Positions 52,217 through 63,409 are shown, numbered from the stretch's first letter. The stretch is 64,000 nt of DNA from Pseudomonadota bacterium (GCA_018261895.1 JAGTRT010000004.1:92191-156190); one strand, 5' to 3'. A program made the numbers and translations. Notes: generated by a model not told the origin, from the sequence alone.

Positions 52217-52653
52217 AAAGCCTGCACGTCGTCTGCCCGCACTGTTCGACGGTCAACCGGATTTTTGGCCCAAAATTGAAAGATTCGCCGATTTGCGGCC
52301 AGTGCAAACAGGCGCTGTTCGTCGGCGAACCGACCGAACTGACCGCCGCCAATTTCGACCGCCACCTGTCGCGCAACGACCTGCCCGTCGTCGTCGATTT
52401 CTGGGCGCCCTGGTGCGGCCCGTGCCGGATGATGGCGCCGAACTTCCATCAGGCCGCCATCGACCTCGAACCCTACGTCCGCCTGGTCAAGGTCAATACC
52501 GAAGCCGAGCAGCAACTGGCTGCCCGTTTCAACATCCGCAGCATTCCGACCCTGGCCATTTTCAGGAACGGCCGCGAAATCGCCCGCCAGAGCGGCGCGC
52601 TCGACCTCGGCTCGCTGAAACGCTGGATAACGCCGCATCTTTACAGGCCTTAA
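52207..52653 (+). CDS. trxC: Thioredoxin 2 (TrxC-type, zinc-ribbon)
   Basis: This 148-residue thioredoxin has an N-terminal zinc ribbon (CPHC at residues 10-13 and CGQC at about 32-35) and a thioredoxin domain with the active site FWAPWCGPCRMMAP. NIRSIPTLAIFRNGREIARQ supplies the cis-Pro loop. TrxC proteins act in oxidative-stress reduction. Between the zinc pairs, the residues TVNRIFGPKLKD are encoded by a copy of the dispersed repeat, at the position and length normal for the family. It follows hemH by 51 bases, within which the leader hairpin lies. Confidence 0.95.
   Translation: MPDESLHVVCPHCSTVNRIFGPKLKDSPICGQCKQALFVGEPTELTAANFDRHLSRNDLPVVVDFWAPWCGPCRMMAPNFHQAAIDLEPYVRLVKVNTEAEQQLAARFNIRSIPTLAIFRNGREIARQSGALDLGSLKRWITPHLYRP
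52248..52288 (-). repeat. Dispersed 40-bp repeat, copy 7 (inside trxC)
   Basis: On the minus strand it reads CTTTCAATTTTGGGCC, AAAAATCC, GGTTGACCGTCGAACAG. The T run is inverted to A here, but both flanks are preserved. It encodes the linker within the zinc ribbon. Confidence 0.75.
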
Positions 52654-52709
52654 CTTTTCGCTGGCGGGGCCGTAGACAATATATCTCGAACCGTTCTGCG
52701 GAGGCCTCC

Positions 52710-53768
52710 ATGATCATCGCCAGCGCCAGCCTGCAAATGGCCTCGTCGCACACGAGCGTGCAGCAATACGAGGCCAGCGAGTCCCTGAAGATGTGGACCG
52801 GCGACCAACGTCCCCGGCCGGCCCGCGAAGAATCGCACCACCACGGGATGCATGGCGATCGCGTCAGCCTGTCCGAGGCCGGCATTGCGGCCAGCGAAGC
52901 CAGCGCCAGCGAGGACAATCCGGATTCGGCCGTCGACAACGATCCCAAGCTGAGCCTCATTCGCAACATGCTCGAATTCCTGACCGGGCGCCGCATCGAG
53001 ATATTCGACGCCAGCGACCTGAAAACCCCCGCCACCCCGACCGTCGATACGCCGCCGAGCCCACAGGGCAGCGCAGCGCCCGCCACGCAATCGGCTGGTT
53101 ATGGCGTCGAGTACGATCGACGCGAGTCCTACACCGAGGCCGAGCAAACCCAGTTCAGCGCGAGCGGCAAGGTGGTAACGGCAGATGGCCGGGAAATCAG
53201 CTTCGAGCTGCAACTGAGCATGTCGCGCTATTACCATGAAGAGAGCAGCACCAGCCTGCGCCTCGGCGATGCCGCCCGCAAGACCGACCCGCTCGTCCTC
53301 AATTTCGCCGGTACCGCGGCGCAACTGACCGATCAGCGCTTCGCCTTCGATCTCAACAACGACGGCACCAAGGAACAGATCAATTTCGTCGCCCCGGGCA
53401 GCGGTTTCCTCTCCTTCGACCGCAACGCCGACGGCAAGGTCAACAATGGCAGCGAGCTGTTCGGCCCCGGCACCGGCGATGGCTTTCAGGAACTGGCCGC
53501 GCTGGACGGCGACGGCAATGGCTGGATCGACGAAAACGATGCGGCTTTCAAGCAACTGAGCGTGTGGACACGCGATGCCTCGGGCAAGGACCAACTGCAA
53601 TCGCTCAGCGCTGCCGGCGTCGGTGCCATCTCCTTGAGCCGCATTGCGACGCCCTTTGATATCAAGACAAATGCCAATGACCTACTTGGTCAAATTCGCA
53701 CTTCTGGAATTTTTTTGCACGAAACTGGTAGCGCTGGCACAATCCAGCAAATAGACCTGACCGCCTAG
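52710..53768 (+). CDS. Protein with EF-hand-like calcium motifs, function unknown
   Basis: This 352-residue protein has no signal peptide. Residues 1-130 are Ser/Ala/Pro-rich and probably disordered. A beta-rich region with ASGKVVTADGREISFELQLS follows. Calcium-type loops are at about 214-222 (DLNNDGTKE), 237-249 (DRNADGKVNNGSE) and 266-277 (DGDGNGWIDEND). Similar motif sets occur in large secreted or surface proteins of proteobacteria. It starts after GGAGGCC, 56 bases past trxC, and precedes a chemoreceptor gene. Function not assigned; a surface or adhesion role is only a possibility. Confidence 0.78.
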   Translation: MIIASASLQMASSHTSVQQYEASESLKMWTGDQRPRPAREESHHHGMHGDRVSLSEAGIAASEASASEDNPDSAVDNDPKLSLIRNMLEFLTGRRIEIFDASDLKTPATPTVDTPPSPQGSAAPATQSAGYGVEYDRRESYTEAEQTQFSASGKVVTADGREISFELQLSMSRYYHEESSTSLRLGDAARKTDPLVLNFAGTAAQLTDQRFAFDLNNDGTKEQINFVAPGSGFLSFDRNADGKVNNGSELFGPGTGDGFQELAALDGDGNGWIDENDAAFKQLSVWTRDASGKDQLQSLSAAGVGAISLSRIATPFDIKTNANDLLGQIRTSGIFLHETGSAGTIQQIDLTA

Positions 53769-53799
53769 CTAAAATGGTGGCAGCCACTCGAGGTAAATC

Positions 53800-55419
53800 A
53801 TGCCGCGCTTTGCCGATTTGAAGATCTGGATCCGCCTGACGGCGGCCATATGGGTTGTACTTGCCATCATCTGGGCCGGAGCAATCGTCTGGACCACGCA
53901 AGTCAATCGGGACACTGCAATTCAGCAGGCCCAGGAGTTTTCCAAGAGTATCCACGAAATGACCATGGCCGGTCTGACCGGCATGATGCTGACCGGCACC
54001 GTCGGCCAGCGCGAAGTCTTCCTCGACCAGATCGAGCAGCTTTCGGTCATCAAGGACCTCGTCGTCGCCCGCAGCGAAGCCGTCACCAAACTCTACGGCC
54101 CCGACACCAAGAGCAAGCGCCCGCTCGATGCCCTCGAAAAAGAAGTGATGTCCTCGGGCAATGCCTACATGGCCGTCGAAACGGCCAACGGCAGCTCCTT
54201 CCTCCACGTCATCAACCCGACCAAGGCCTCGAAAAACTATCTGGGCAAGGACTGCATTCTCTGCCACCAGGTTCCCGAAGGCACCGTGCTCGGCGTCGTC
54301 AGCATGAAAGTGTCGCTGGATTCCGTCGAAGCGCAGGTGTCTGCCTTCCGCCTGAAGATTGCCGGCGTTGCGCTGGTCGCTCTGGGTGGCCTGCTCGTCC
54401 TCATCTACCTGATCACCAACCACTTCGTCAGCAAGCCGCTGGAAGAGATGCGCAACGGCCTGGCCGACATCGCTCGCGGCGAGGGCGACCTGACGCGCCG
54501 CCTCGAAGTGAAAGGCAACGATGAGGTGGGCCAGGCGGCATTGGTGTTCAACGAAATGATGGAGAACTTCAACCAATTGGTCCGTCAGGTACGCGACTCG
54601 GCCAGCCAGGTCTCGGCCCGCGTCACGGCGCTGTCCGACAGTGCCGACCGCGTGACGCACAGTTCGCATCAGCAGAACGAGAAATCCAACGAAGCCGCTT
54701 CGGCCGTCGAACAACTGGTGTCGAGCATTTCCTCGATCGCCCAGAGCGCCGAACACGTCCAGCACCAGTCCCAGGAAAGCCTGGCCCGCGCCAACGAAGG
54801 CAACCGCAACCTCAATGTCCTGCTCGGTGAAATGAATGTCGTCGAGCGTGCCGTCAAGGAAATGGCCGACTCGGTCAACAACTTCGTGCGCAATACCGAA
54901 GCGATCACCCAGATGACCCGCGAAGTCAAGGACATCGCCGAGCAGACCAACCTGCTGGCGCTCAATGCCGCCATCGAGGCTGCACGGGCTGGCGAACAGG
55001 GACGCGGCTTCGCCGTCGTCGCCGACGAAGTGCGCAAGCTGGCCGAAAAGTCGTCACGTTCGGCTACCGAAATCGATTCGATCACAGCTCAACTCAGCGC
55101 CCAATCGGTTGCCGTCCGCCGCAGCATCGAGGAAGGCATTTCCCACCTCGAAAGCAGCCAGACAGCCGTGCATTCGGTGTCGAGCGTACTGCAGGCAACG
55201 AACGGCTCGGTGGCCGAAGTCGGCCACGGTCTCGACGCCATTGCCTCGGCAACCGACCAGCAGCGTCGCTTCTCGGGCGACGTCGAGAACAGCATCGAAG
55301 CGATTGCCGGCATGGCCCGCGAGAACTCGGGAACGGTCGAGCAAACCGCTGGCGCCGCCCACGACCTCAAGCGCTTGGCCGATGGCCTGGCCGCCCTGGT
55401 GGGTCGATTCAAGGTTTAG
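53800..55419 (+). CDS. Methyl-accepting chemotaxis protein with a c-type heme motif
   Basis: The receptor has 539 residues: TM1 at about 12-32, periplasmic sensor 33-186, TM2 at about 187-206, HAMP, then a signalling domain with the hairpin [20 protein letters not shown]. The periplasmic domain contains CILCH at residues 152-156, a CxxCH site for covalent heme c attachment. Comparable heme-bearing sensor domains are known from Geobacter chemoreceptors, where they respond to redox state or ligands such as NO and CO. GAGG precedes the ATG. A role in energy taxis is inferred. Confidence 0.93.
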   Translation: MPRFADLKIWIRLTAAIWVVLAIIWAGAIVWTTQVNRDTAIQQAQEFSKSIHEMTMAGLTGMMLTGTVGQREVFLDQIEQLSVIKDLVVARSEAVTKLYGPDTKSKRPLDALEKEVMSSGNAYMAVETANGSSFLHVINPTKASKNYLGKDCILCHQVPEGTVLGVVSMKVSLDSVEAQVSAFRLKIAGVALVALGGLLVLIYLITNHFVSKPLEEMRNGLADIARGEGDLTRRLEVKGNDEVGQAALVFNEMMENFNQLVRQVRDSASQVSARVTALSDSADRVTHSSHQQNEKSNEAASAVEQLVSSISSIAQSAEHVQHQSQESLARANEGNRNLNVLLGEMNVVERAVKEMADSVNNFVRNTEAITQMTREVKDIAEQTNLLALNAAIEAARAGEQGRGFAVVADEVRKLAEKSSRSATEIDSITAQLSAQSVAVRRSIEEGISHLESSQTAVHSVSSVLQATNGSVAEVGHGLDAIASATDQQRRFSGDVENSIEAIAGMARENSGTVEQTAGAAHDLKRLADGLAALVGRFKV

Positions 55420-55440
55420 GCAAGCAAACCCCACAATGCA

Positions 55441-55466
55441 AAACAGCCTCTCCGGAGGCTGTTTTT
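55441..55466. terminator. Bidirectional terminator between chemoreceptor and kinase genes
   Basis: AAAACAGCCTC and GAGGCTGTTTT pair perfectly around TCCG, with T runs on both strands; it serves the two convergent genes. Confidence 0.9.
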
Positions 55467-56823
55467 ACATGGGTGCCAGTTCGAGATCGAGGCCGCCCGG
55501 CGGACGCGACTTGGGCACTGGCCCCTGACTCTGGACGGCGGGCTGACCGAGGGCTGCGGCAATCTTGTTGACCTCGCGCAGGCGCTTGATCATGCGTGCC
55601 AGCAAGGTGTTACGCATGCGCTCGACAAGCTCTTCGGAAGACAGCGCCAGCGCGGCCGCGTTGATTTCAAGGAATAGCGTCGGCTCCAGCGTGACGGCCG
55701 TGGCGTAGCGTTGATCGCTGGCGGGGTGCAGATAAGTCGCTTCGCCGACCGGTTCGCTGCGCCCGAGACGGCACAGCGCCTTGCCCTCGATCGAGATTTC
55801 GACGGAGCCGCTGACGATGATACCGAAGAACTTGTTGCGCTCGCCTTCGCGGATGAGCGCGACATTGGGCTGAATTTCCCGCCAGACCGAGACGCGCAGG
55901 ATTTCCCAGATTTCGATGTTCTCGAACTCGACGAAGAATTCGAGGCTGCGCAGCATTTCGAAGTGCTTCGTATCCTGCGCCGTTTCGTCGTCTTCGAGGA
56001 TCTGGTAGCGCACGGCCGAGAGATCCTTGGCCATTTCGGCGCCGTTGCGATAACGGCTGTAGAGATCCTTCTCCAGCGCCCGCCGCAGGATGGGATTGAG
56101 ACCTTCCGGCAGGTTCGGATTGAGCGCGGTAACGGCCGGCGCCTCGGTGTTGATGATGCGATAGACAAGCGTCGCCTGGTTGTTGGCGCGGAAGGGCAGG
56201 CGGCCGGTCAGCAGCTGGAACAACAGCACGCCGAGCGAATAGAGGTCAGTCTTCTGGTTGAGCGGATAGCCCTTGATCTGTTCCGGTGACATGTAGGCCG
56301 GCGAGCCGACGCCCATGATGAAGGTCGAGTCGCGGTCCATGTCCTTGTTCATGTTCAGCGCCAGGCCGAAGTCGGCGATCTTCGGTTCATCGTTGGCGGC
56401 GACCATGATGTTGGCCGGCTTGATGTCGCGGTGGATGATGCCCTGCCGGTAAGCCGCGTCGAGCGCCATGCAGCATTTGAAGATGATGCTGATGACCCGG
56501 TGCATGGGCAGCAGCTTGTCGATCCGGCAGTTGTCTTCGAGCGTGAAGCCCTCGACATACTCCATGGCCAGGTAGGCAAAGTCCGGCTCGACGACCGCTT
56601 CGTAGACCTGAACGATATTCGGATGGTTGAGCCGCTTCGAAACCATCCCTTCGTTCTGGAACAGTTTGCGCATGCGGCGCGACATGGCGGCGCTGTCATG
56701 GCCGAAACTGATGACCTTGACGGCAACCTGGCGATCGTTATCGGGGTCGTCACAGAGGTAGACAGTGGCGGTCGCGCCCTTGCCCAACTCTCGAATCACG
56801 CGATATTTGCCGATCTTTTCCAT
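55465..56823 (-). CDS. Eukaryotic-type Ser/Thr protein kinase with cyclic-nucleotide-binding-like domain
   Basis: This 452-residue cytosolic protein has a kinase domain (about 6-265): glycine loop LGKGATATVYL, Lys36 in VAVKVI, catalytic IIHRDIKPANIM, DFG in IADFGLAL and GSPAYMSPEQIKG. All catalytic residues are present. A C-terminal cNMP-binding fold follows (about 315-420): NVALIREGERNKFFGIIVSG, then PVGEATYLHPASDQRYATAV, resembling a phosphate-binding cassette. The Pro-rich tail is short. A nucleotide second messenger may control the kinase; this is inferred. The ATG at 56823 fits the domain start; in-frame sequence upstream looks non-coding. Confidence 0.92.
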   Translation of the reverse strand: MEKIGKYRVIRELGKGATATVYLCDDPDNDRQVAVKVISFGHDSAAMSRRMRKLFQNEGMVSKRLNHPNIVQVYEAVVEPDFAYLAMEYVEGFTLEDNCRIDKLLPMHRVISIIFKCCMALDAAYRQGIIHRDIKPANIMVAANDEPKIADFGLALNMNKDMDRDSTFIMGVGSPAYMSPEQIKGYPLNQKTDLYSLGVLLFQLLTGRLPFRANNQATLVYRIINTEAPAVTALNPNLPEGLNPILRRALEKDLYSRYRNGAEMAKDLSAVRYQILEDDETAQDTKHFEMLRSLEFFVEFENIEIWEILRVSVWREIQPNVALIREGERNKFFGIIVSGSVEISIEGKALCRLGRSEPVGEATYLHPASDQRYATAVTLEPTLFLEINAAALALSSEELVERMRNTLLARMIKRLREVNKIAAALGQPAVQSQGPVPKSRPPGGLDLELAPM

Positions 56824-56955
56824 TACCCGGAGCACCCAAAATCCCGAAGGATTATCGTAGCACGCAGTCTGCCGCCTGACAGCAGTTTTGTCACAATGCA
56901 CAAGGCATAGCGAAAGACCACACGCTGCGCGCATTCATTTTTTTGCATTCCCGGC

Positions 56956-56981
56956 CTTGAAAACCGGAAATGCGCCCCCAG
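56956..56981 (+). promoter_or_regulatory. Sigma-32 heat-shock promoter of grpE
   Basis: CTTGAAA at 56956-56962, 13 bases, then CCCCA at 56976-56980 matches the sigma-32 consensus. It lies about 30 bases upstream of the grpE start. Confidence 0.8.
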
Positions 56982-57011
56982 CTAGCGTGGAGATTTTTCG
57001 GAGAACATCGC

Positions 57012-57566
57012 ATGACCACCACTGAAACCAGCCAGGAAGCCCTGCCGGAGAAGGAACCCGTCGTCGAGACGGCGGCCGAGACCGTTGCCGAGGCGCACAC
57101 CGACACCCTGCCGAGCATCGAGGAACAGTTCCGCGCCCTCGAACTGAAGGCGGCCGAACATTACGATGCCTGGCTGCGCGCCAAGGCCGAGGGCGAAAAT
57201 ATCCGCCGCCGCGCCCAGGAAGACATTTCCAAGGCCCACAAATTTGCCGTCGAGAAGTTTGCCGGCGAGCTGCTGGCCGTCAAGGACAGCCTGGAAGCCG
57301 CGCTAGCCGTTCAGGAACAGACCGTCGAGAGCTTCAAGTCCGGTGTCGAGCTGACCCTCAAGCAACTGGTCTCCGCCTTCGAAAAGAATGCGCTGAACGA
57401 AGTCAATCCGGCCGGCGAGAAGTTCGATCCGCACAAGCACCAGGCCATCGGCATGGTCGACTCGGAGCAGGAAGCCAACACCGTCGTCACCGTGCTGCAG
57501 AAGGGCTACACCATCGCCGACCGCGTCCTGCGTCCGGCCCTGGTCATGGTCGCCAAGGGCAAATAA
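57012..57566 (+). CDS. grpE: Nucleotide exchange factor GrpE
   Basis: This 184-residue DnaK cochaperone releases ADP from DnaK. The acidic N-terminus is disordered. A long dimer helix ([20 protein letters not shown], then [20 protein letters not shown]) and a C-terminal beta domain ([19 protein letters not shown], and [20 protein letters not shown]) are typical. GGAG lies upstream of ATG 57012. It has its own sigma-32 promoter and is followed two bases after the stop by a dispersed repeat. Confidence 0.97.
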   Translation: MTTTETSQEALPEKEPVVETAAETVAEAHTDTLPSIEEQFRALELKAAEHYDAWLRAKAEGENIRRRAQEDISKAHKFAVEKFAGELLAVKDSLEAALAVQEQTVESFKSGVELTLKQLVSAFEKNALNEVNPAGEKFDPHKHQAIGMVDSEQEANTVVTVLQKGYTIADRVLRPALVMVAKGK

Positions 57567-57568
57567 GC

Positions 57569-57609
57569 ATTTCAAATTTGGGCGTTTTTTCCGGTTGACC
57601 GTGGAAATC
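57569..57609 (+). repeat. Dispersed 40-bp repeat, copy 8 (grpE-dnaK gap)
   Basis: It reads ATTTCAAATTTGGGCG, TTTTTTCC, GGTTGACCGTGGAAATCC. It begins two bases after the grpE stop and ends immediately before the dnaK heat-shock promoter. Confidence 0.92.
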
Positions 57610-57610
57610 C

Positions 57611-57636
57611 CTTGAAAACGGATTGAGCGCCCCCAA
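57611..57636 (+). promoter_or_regulatory. Sigma-32 heat-shock promoter of dnaK
   Basis: CTTGAAA at 57611-57617, 13 bases, then CCCCA at 57631-57635: the same spacing as the grpE promoter. It lies about 40 bases upstream of dnaK. Confidence 0.8.
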
Positions 57637-57674
57637 TTCACGAACATCAGTCATTCTCTTTTAGGAAAAACATC

Positions 57675-59615
<1,941 letters not shown>

Positions 59616-59685
59616 CCCCGTCAACCAGCCAGGAAACGGGGGTGGCCAGCCATCCCCGTTGGCCGTTTACCCGAATCGACGCACC

Positions 59686-60831
59686 ATGCGACTGCTCCTT
59701 GCCTGCCTCGCCACAGCCCTGATGCTCCCGACCAGTCCCGTACTGGCCAAGGGCAGCGGTGACACGACCGGCTTCAGCGACGACATCGACGGTCGTTGCC
59801 AGGTCTGGGCGCCGTCCATGCTCGGCCAGCGCGACTACGCGCTGCGCTATCGTGGCGGCTGCAAGAATGGCCGCGCCGACGGCAAGGGCAAGGCCGAATG
59901 GCTCTACCGCTACGCCGAGATGAAGGTCAAGGCGACGTGGGAAGGCGACTTCCGCAACGGCGTTTTCCTCGATGGCCAGAAGGTCAGGGGCAGCGTCGAA
60001 CCGGTGTCCGGCGACAAGTACATCGTCGCCATGGGCAACGTGCCGGGCGCCGAGTTGTTCTTCATCGCCCGCAGCCCGCAGGACGGGCCGATGGAGCTGT
60101 GCAAGGTCGACCAGATCGCCCTCGTGCTCGGTCCCCGGGTCGATGTCACCGACGACGACCCGGTGCAGCGCGTCATGGAAGCCGGCGTCAAGGCTTACCA
60201 GGACGTCTGCGACAAGGGAACGCGCTATCCGAACGTCGGCATCTTCACCGAAGCGATCAAGCTCCGGCCCAACGGCATGCTGCCCAACCCGGTCGCCAAC
60301 GCCCGCTACGACAGCGATACCGGCCGCCTCGGCGGCTATTCCAACGACGCCGCGAACAAGGCCCGCCAGGCCAAGCAGCAGGCCGAATTCGCCCAGAAAC
60401 AGGACGACGTGCGCAAGCAGTTCAATGCCTTCAGCAGCAAGCACGGCATCGCGGCCTGGGTGACCGCCCAGCAGCTCGAGGAAAATCCGTTCCGCTGGGA
60501 AGGCAAGACCGTCGGCCTGGTCGTTCGTCTCGACCGCATGGTGGCCCGCGACACGGCACTCGTCCGCGGCGCCCTGCGCGACTGGAGTCCGAGTCTGCAA
60601 CTGCGGGGCATCACGCCCGACTTCCCGGAAAGCCGGCGCAGCGTGCTGCTCGCCGCCAAGGTCGGAAAACGTGAACGATTGCCCGACGACAAGGATCAAA
60701 ACGGCGCCACCTTTGTTACCCTGAATCACATCGACAGCAGCGTCTGCGAGCGCGGCGGCTGCAGCGACTGGTTCATCTGGGCGCGCGGCGACCGTGAACT
60801 GGTCTGGGGCGAACCCTTTACCGCCCGCTAA
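59686..60831 (+). CDS. Exported protein of unknown function between dnaK and dnaJ
   Basis: This 381-residue protein has a Sec signal peptide (MRLLLACLATALMLPTSPVLA). The mature N-terminus holds CQVWAPSMLGQRDYALRYRG and GGCKNGRADGKGKAEWLYRY, resembling MORN-type repeats; GDFRNGVFLDGQ continues the pattern. A coiled region rich in Ala, Lys and Gln (KARQAKQQAEFAQKQDDVRK) precedes a C-terminal domain with two nearby cysteines (SVCERGGCSDWF). I do not recognise the family. It separates dnaK from dnaJ, which normally adjoin, so coexpression in heat shock is likely but unproven. Confidence 0.78.
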   Translation: MRLLLACLATALMLPTSPVLAKGSGDTTGFSDDIDGRCQVWAPSMLGQRDYALRYRGGCKNGRADGKGKAEWLYRYAEMKVKATWEGDFRNGVFLDGQKVRGSVEPVSGDKYIVAMGNVPGAELFFIARSPQDGPMELCKVDQIALVLGPRVDVTDDDPVQRVMEAGVKAYQDVCDKGTRYPNVGIFTEAIKLRPNGMLPNPVANARYDSDTGRLGGYSNDAANKARQAKQQAEFAQKQDDVRKQFNAFSSKHGIAAWVTAQQLEENPFRWEGKTVGLVVRLDRMVARDTALVRGALRDWSPSLQLRGITPDFPESRRSVLLAAKVGKRERLPDDKDQNGATFVTLNHIDSSVCERGGCSDWFIWARGDRELVWGEPFTAR

Positions 60832-60860
60832 ACGATGCGCGACATACCTAGAAAGCGATC

Positions 60861-61982
60861 ATGAGCAAACGCGACTTTTACGAAATCCTGGGCGTCAATC
60901 GCGACGCCTCAGACGATGAAATCAAGAAGGCCTACCGCAAGCTGGCCATGAAGTATCACCCCGACCGCAATCCGGACAACCCGTCGGCCGAGGAGAAATT
61001 CAAGGAAGCCAAGGAAGCCTACGAAATCCTGTCGGACGGCCAGAAACGCTCGGCCTACGACCAGTTCGGCCACGCCGGCATCGACCAGCAGGCCGGTATG
61101 GGCGGCGGTGGCGGCGGCTTTGCCGATGCCTTCGGCGGCATCTTCGACGAGATTTTCGGCGGCCGGGGCGGCGGCGGTGGCGGTCGATCCAACATCTACC
61201 GCGGCGCCGACCTGCGCTACAACCTCGAAATCACGCTCGAGCAGGCTGCCCACGGCACGGAAACCAAGATCCGCATCCCGACCATGGAAGTCTGCGAGCC
61301 CTGCAACGGCTCCGGCGCCAAGCCCGGCACCCAGCCAAAGACCTGTCCGACCTGCGGTGGCTCCGGCCAGGTTCGCCTGCAGCAGGGCTTCTTCTCGATC
61401 CAGCAGACCTGCCACAAGTGCCACGGCACCGGCCGCTTCATCGCCGAGCCCTGCAAATCCTGCGATGGCGCCGGTCGCATCAAGCAACACAAGACGCTGG
61501 CCGTCAAGATTCCGGCCGGGGTCGACGAGGGCGATCGCATCCGGCTGTCCGGCGAGGGCGAACATGGCGTCAATGGCGGCCCCCCGGGCGACCTCTACGT
61601 GCAGATCCACCTCAAGCAGCACGCCGTCTTCCAGCGCGACCACAACGACCTGCATTGCGAAATGCCGATCTCCTTCACCACGGCTGCGCTCGGCGGCGAA
61701 ATCGAGATCCCGACGCTGGACGGCGCCGCGGCCATCAAGATTCCGCCGGAAACCCAGTCCGGCCGTGTCTTCCGCCTGCGTGGCAAAGGCATCAAGGGCG
61801 TCCGCAGCCACACGCACGGCGACCTGATGTGCCACGTCGTGGTCGAAACCCCGGTCGCCCTGACTGAACGCCAGAAGGAACTGCTGCGCGAACTCGAGGA
61901 ATCCAGCCGCGACAACTCCGCCAAGCACAACCCCCGCTCCAAGTCGTGGATGGACAAGGTCAAGGACTTCTTTGCGGAATAA
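60861..61982 (+). CDS. dnaJ: Chaperone protein DnaJ
   Basis: This 373-residue Hsp40 stimulates DnaK ATPase. It has a J domain with the HPD motif ([12 protein letters not shown]) and a Gly/Phe region rich in GGGGG. Four CxxCxGxG zinc repeats are visible: [24 protein letters not shown] and [10 protein letters not shown]-terminal substrate domain follows. It starts 29 bases after the exported protein gene and ends before a strong terminator. Confidence 0.98.
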   Translation: MSKRDFYEILGVNRDASDDEIKKAYRKLAMKYHPDRNPDNPSAEEKFKEAKEAYEILSDGQKRSAYDQFGHAGIDQQAGMGGGGGGFADAFGGIFDEIFGGRGGGGGGRSNIYRGADLRYNLEITLEQAAHGTETKIRIPTMEVCEPCNGSGAKPGTQPKTCPTCGGSGQVRLQQGFFSIQQTCHKCHGTGRFIAEPCKSCDGAGRIKQHKTLAVKIPAGVDEGDRIRLSGEGEHGVNGGPPGDLYVQIHLKQHAVFQRDHNDLHCEMPISFTTAALGGEIEIPTLDGAAAIKIPPETQSGRVFRLRGKGIKGVRSHTHGDLMCHVVVETPVALTERQKELLRELEESSRDNSAKHNPRSKSWMDKVKDFFAE

Positions 61983-62011
61983 CACGCCGCTGAAAACCTA
62001 GACGCAAATCT

Positions 62012-62056
62012 CGCCCCGACCACCGGACACCCCGTCCGGTCCTCGGGGCGATTTCA
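62012..62056 (+). terminator. Terminator after dnaJ
   Basis: CGCCCCGA pairs with TCGGGGCG and, inside, ACCGGAC pairs with GTCCGGT. ATTTCATTTTT follows and already belongs to a dispersed repeat. Confidence 0.85.
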
Positions 62057-62091
62057 TTTTTGGCCCTTTTTTCCTGTTGACCGTCAAACTC
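62051..62091 (+). repeat. Dispersed 40-bp repeat, copy 9 (intergenic)
   Basis: It reads GATTTCATTTTTGGCCC, TTTTTTCC, TGTTGACCGTCAAACTC. It directly follows the dnaJ terminator hairpin. Confidence 0.9.
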
Positions 62092-62180
62092 ACCGGCGTG
62101 GCGATATTCAGCGTCCCCCTGTTCCCGCCAATATCCTTGGCTGATAGAATCATTCGACCAAACAAGGGGGGAGACATACG

Positions 62181-63320
62181 ATGCGAGTCCTCAAGCGACT
62201 GGCCACCATTGGCGCAATTGCCTTTTCCACGCTGTGCTGGGCCGAGCCCGGCGTCACGGACAGCACCATCACCCTCGGCATGTCGGGGCCCTTCTCGGGA
62301 CCGAACGGCGCCTACGGCGTGGACATGCGGCAAACAATCAATGCCTACTTCGACCAGATCAACAAGGGCGGCGGCATCAATGGCCGCAAGCTCGAACTGA
62401 TCGCCCTCGACGACGGCTACGAAACCGACCGCACCGTCGCCAACACCAAGACGCTGATCAAGGACAAGAACGTCTTCGCCCTGCTCGCCTACTACGGCTC
62501 CAGCCCGACGACCGAAGCCATGAATACCGTCTTCGGCCCGGCCAAGGTTCCGCTCGTCGGCACCATCTCGGGCGCCGCCACCCTGCGCGAAGCCACCTCG
62601 GCCAACGCAAACGCCCGCTACATGTTCAACGTCCGCGCCAGCTACGCCGACGAAGCCGAACTGATCGTCAGCCAGATGCTCTCGCTCGGCCTCAAGAACA
62701 TCGCCGTCCTCTACCAGAACGACGGCTTCGGCAAATCCGGCCTCGACGGCGTCACAGCCGCCCTCAAGAAAGCCAAGCTGGCCCCCTCGGCCGTCGGCAC
62801 CGTCGAACGCAACTCGCTCGACGTCGCCAAGGCCGTCGAAACCATCTCCAAGGCCGCACCGCAGGCTGTGGTCATGGTCACGCTCTACAAGCCCACCGCC
62901 GCCTTCGTCAAAGCCATGAAGAAAATCGGCCAGAACCCGATGCTCATGACCCTCTCCCCCGTCGGCGCCGAACTGCTCAGCCAGGAACTCGGCCCCGACG
63001 CCCGCGGCATCGGCGTCTCCCAGGTTGTTCCCTACCCCTGGAACAACGTCGTCCCGGTCGTCCGCGAATACCAGAAACTCTCCGACAAGGGCGTCTTCTC
63101 GTACTACGGCATGGAAGGCTTCCTGATGGCCAAGACCATGGTCGAAGGCATCAAACGCGCCGGCAAAGACCTCACCCGCGAAAAGCTGATCACATCGCTG
63201 GAAAGCATGAACGGCACCGATCTCGGGGGCTACCGCATCAATTACGGCGCCGGCGTCCGCACCGGTTCGCGCTTCGTCGAACTGACCGTCATCGGTCAGG
63301 GCGGGAAGATCATGAAATAA
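62181..63320 (+). CDS. ABC transporter substrate-binding protein, branched-chain amino acid (LivJ-like) type
   Basis: This 379-residue periplasmic protein has a signal peptide ending STLCWA. The mature part reads ITLGMSGPFSGPNGAYGVDM, NKGGGINGRKLELIALDDGY and ALLAYYGSSPTTEAMNTVFG, the type I periplasmic-binding fold of LivJ/LivK proteins. GGGGGAG precedes the ATG. No permease or ATPase gene adjoins it in the window, so it is either an orphan binding protein or supplied by a transporter elsewhere. Ligands in this family range from amino acids to amides and aromatics; not decidable here. Confidence 0.9.
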   Translation: MRVLKRLATIGAIAFSTLCWAEPGVTDSTITLGMSGPFSGPNGAYGVDMRQTINAYFDQINKGGGINGRKLELIALDDGYETDRTVANTKTLIKDKNVFALLAYYGSSPTTEAMNTVFGPAKVPLVGTISGAATLREATSANANARYMFNVRASYADEAELIVSQMLSLGLKNIAVLYQNDGFGKSGLDGVTAALKKAKLAPSAVGTVERNSLDVAKAVETISKAAPQAVVMVTLYKPTAAFVKAMKKIGQNPMLMTLSPVGAELLSQELGPDARGIGVSQVVPYPWNNVVPVVREYQKLSDKGVFSYYGMEGFLMAKTMVEGIKRAGKDLTREKLITSLESMNGTDLGGYRINYGAGVRTGSRFVELTVIGQGGKIMK

Positions 63321-63328
63321 ATCTGCTG

Positions 63329-63376
63329 CGGGAAATGGTGCTGGGTCAGTGCCATTTCCCGGGTGGTTTGTTTTTG
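63329..63376 (+). terminator. Terminator after the binding-protein gene
   Basis: CGGGAAATGG pairs with CCATTTCCCG over a 13-base loop, followed by GGTGGTTTGTTTTT. A second inverted repeat (GCTGGCCA / TGGCCAGC) follows at about 63380-63404. Confidence 0.7.
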
Positions 63377-63409
63377 GCGCTGGCCAGCATTGGTGGTGGC
63401 CAGCGGGAA

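Noticed and set aside
56940..57674. CIRCE operator at grpE or dnaK
   Set aside because: No TTAGCACTC / GAGTGCTAA pair is present; only sigma-32 promoters are seen.
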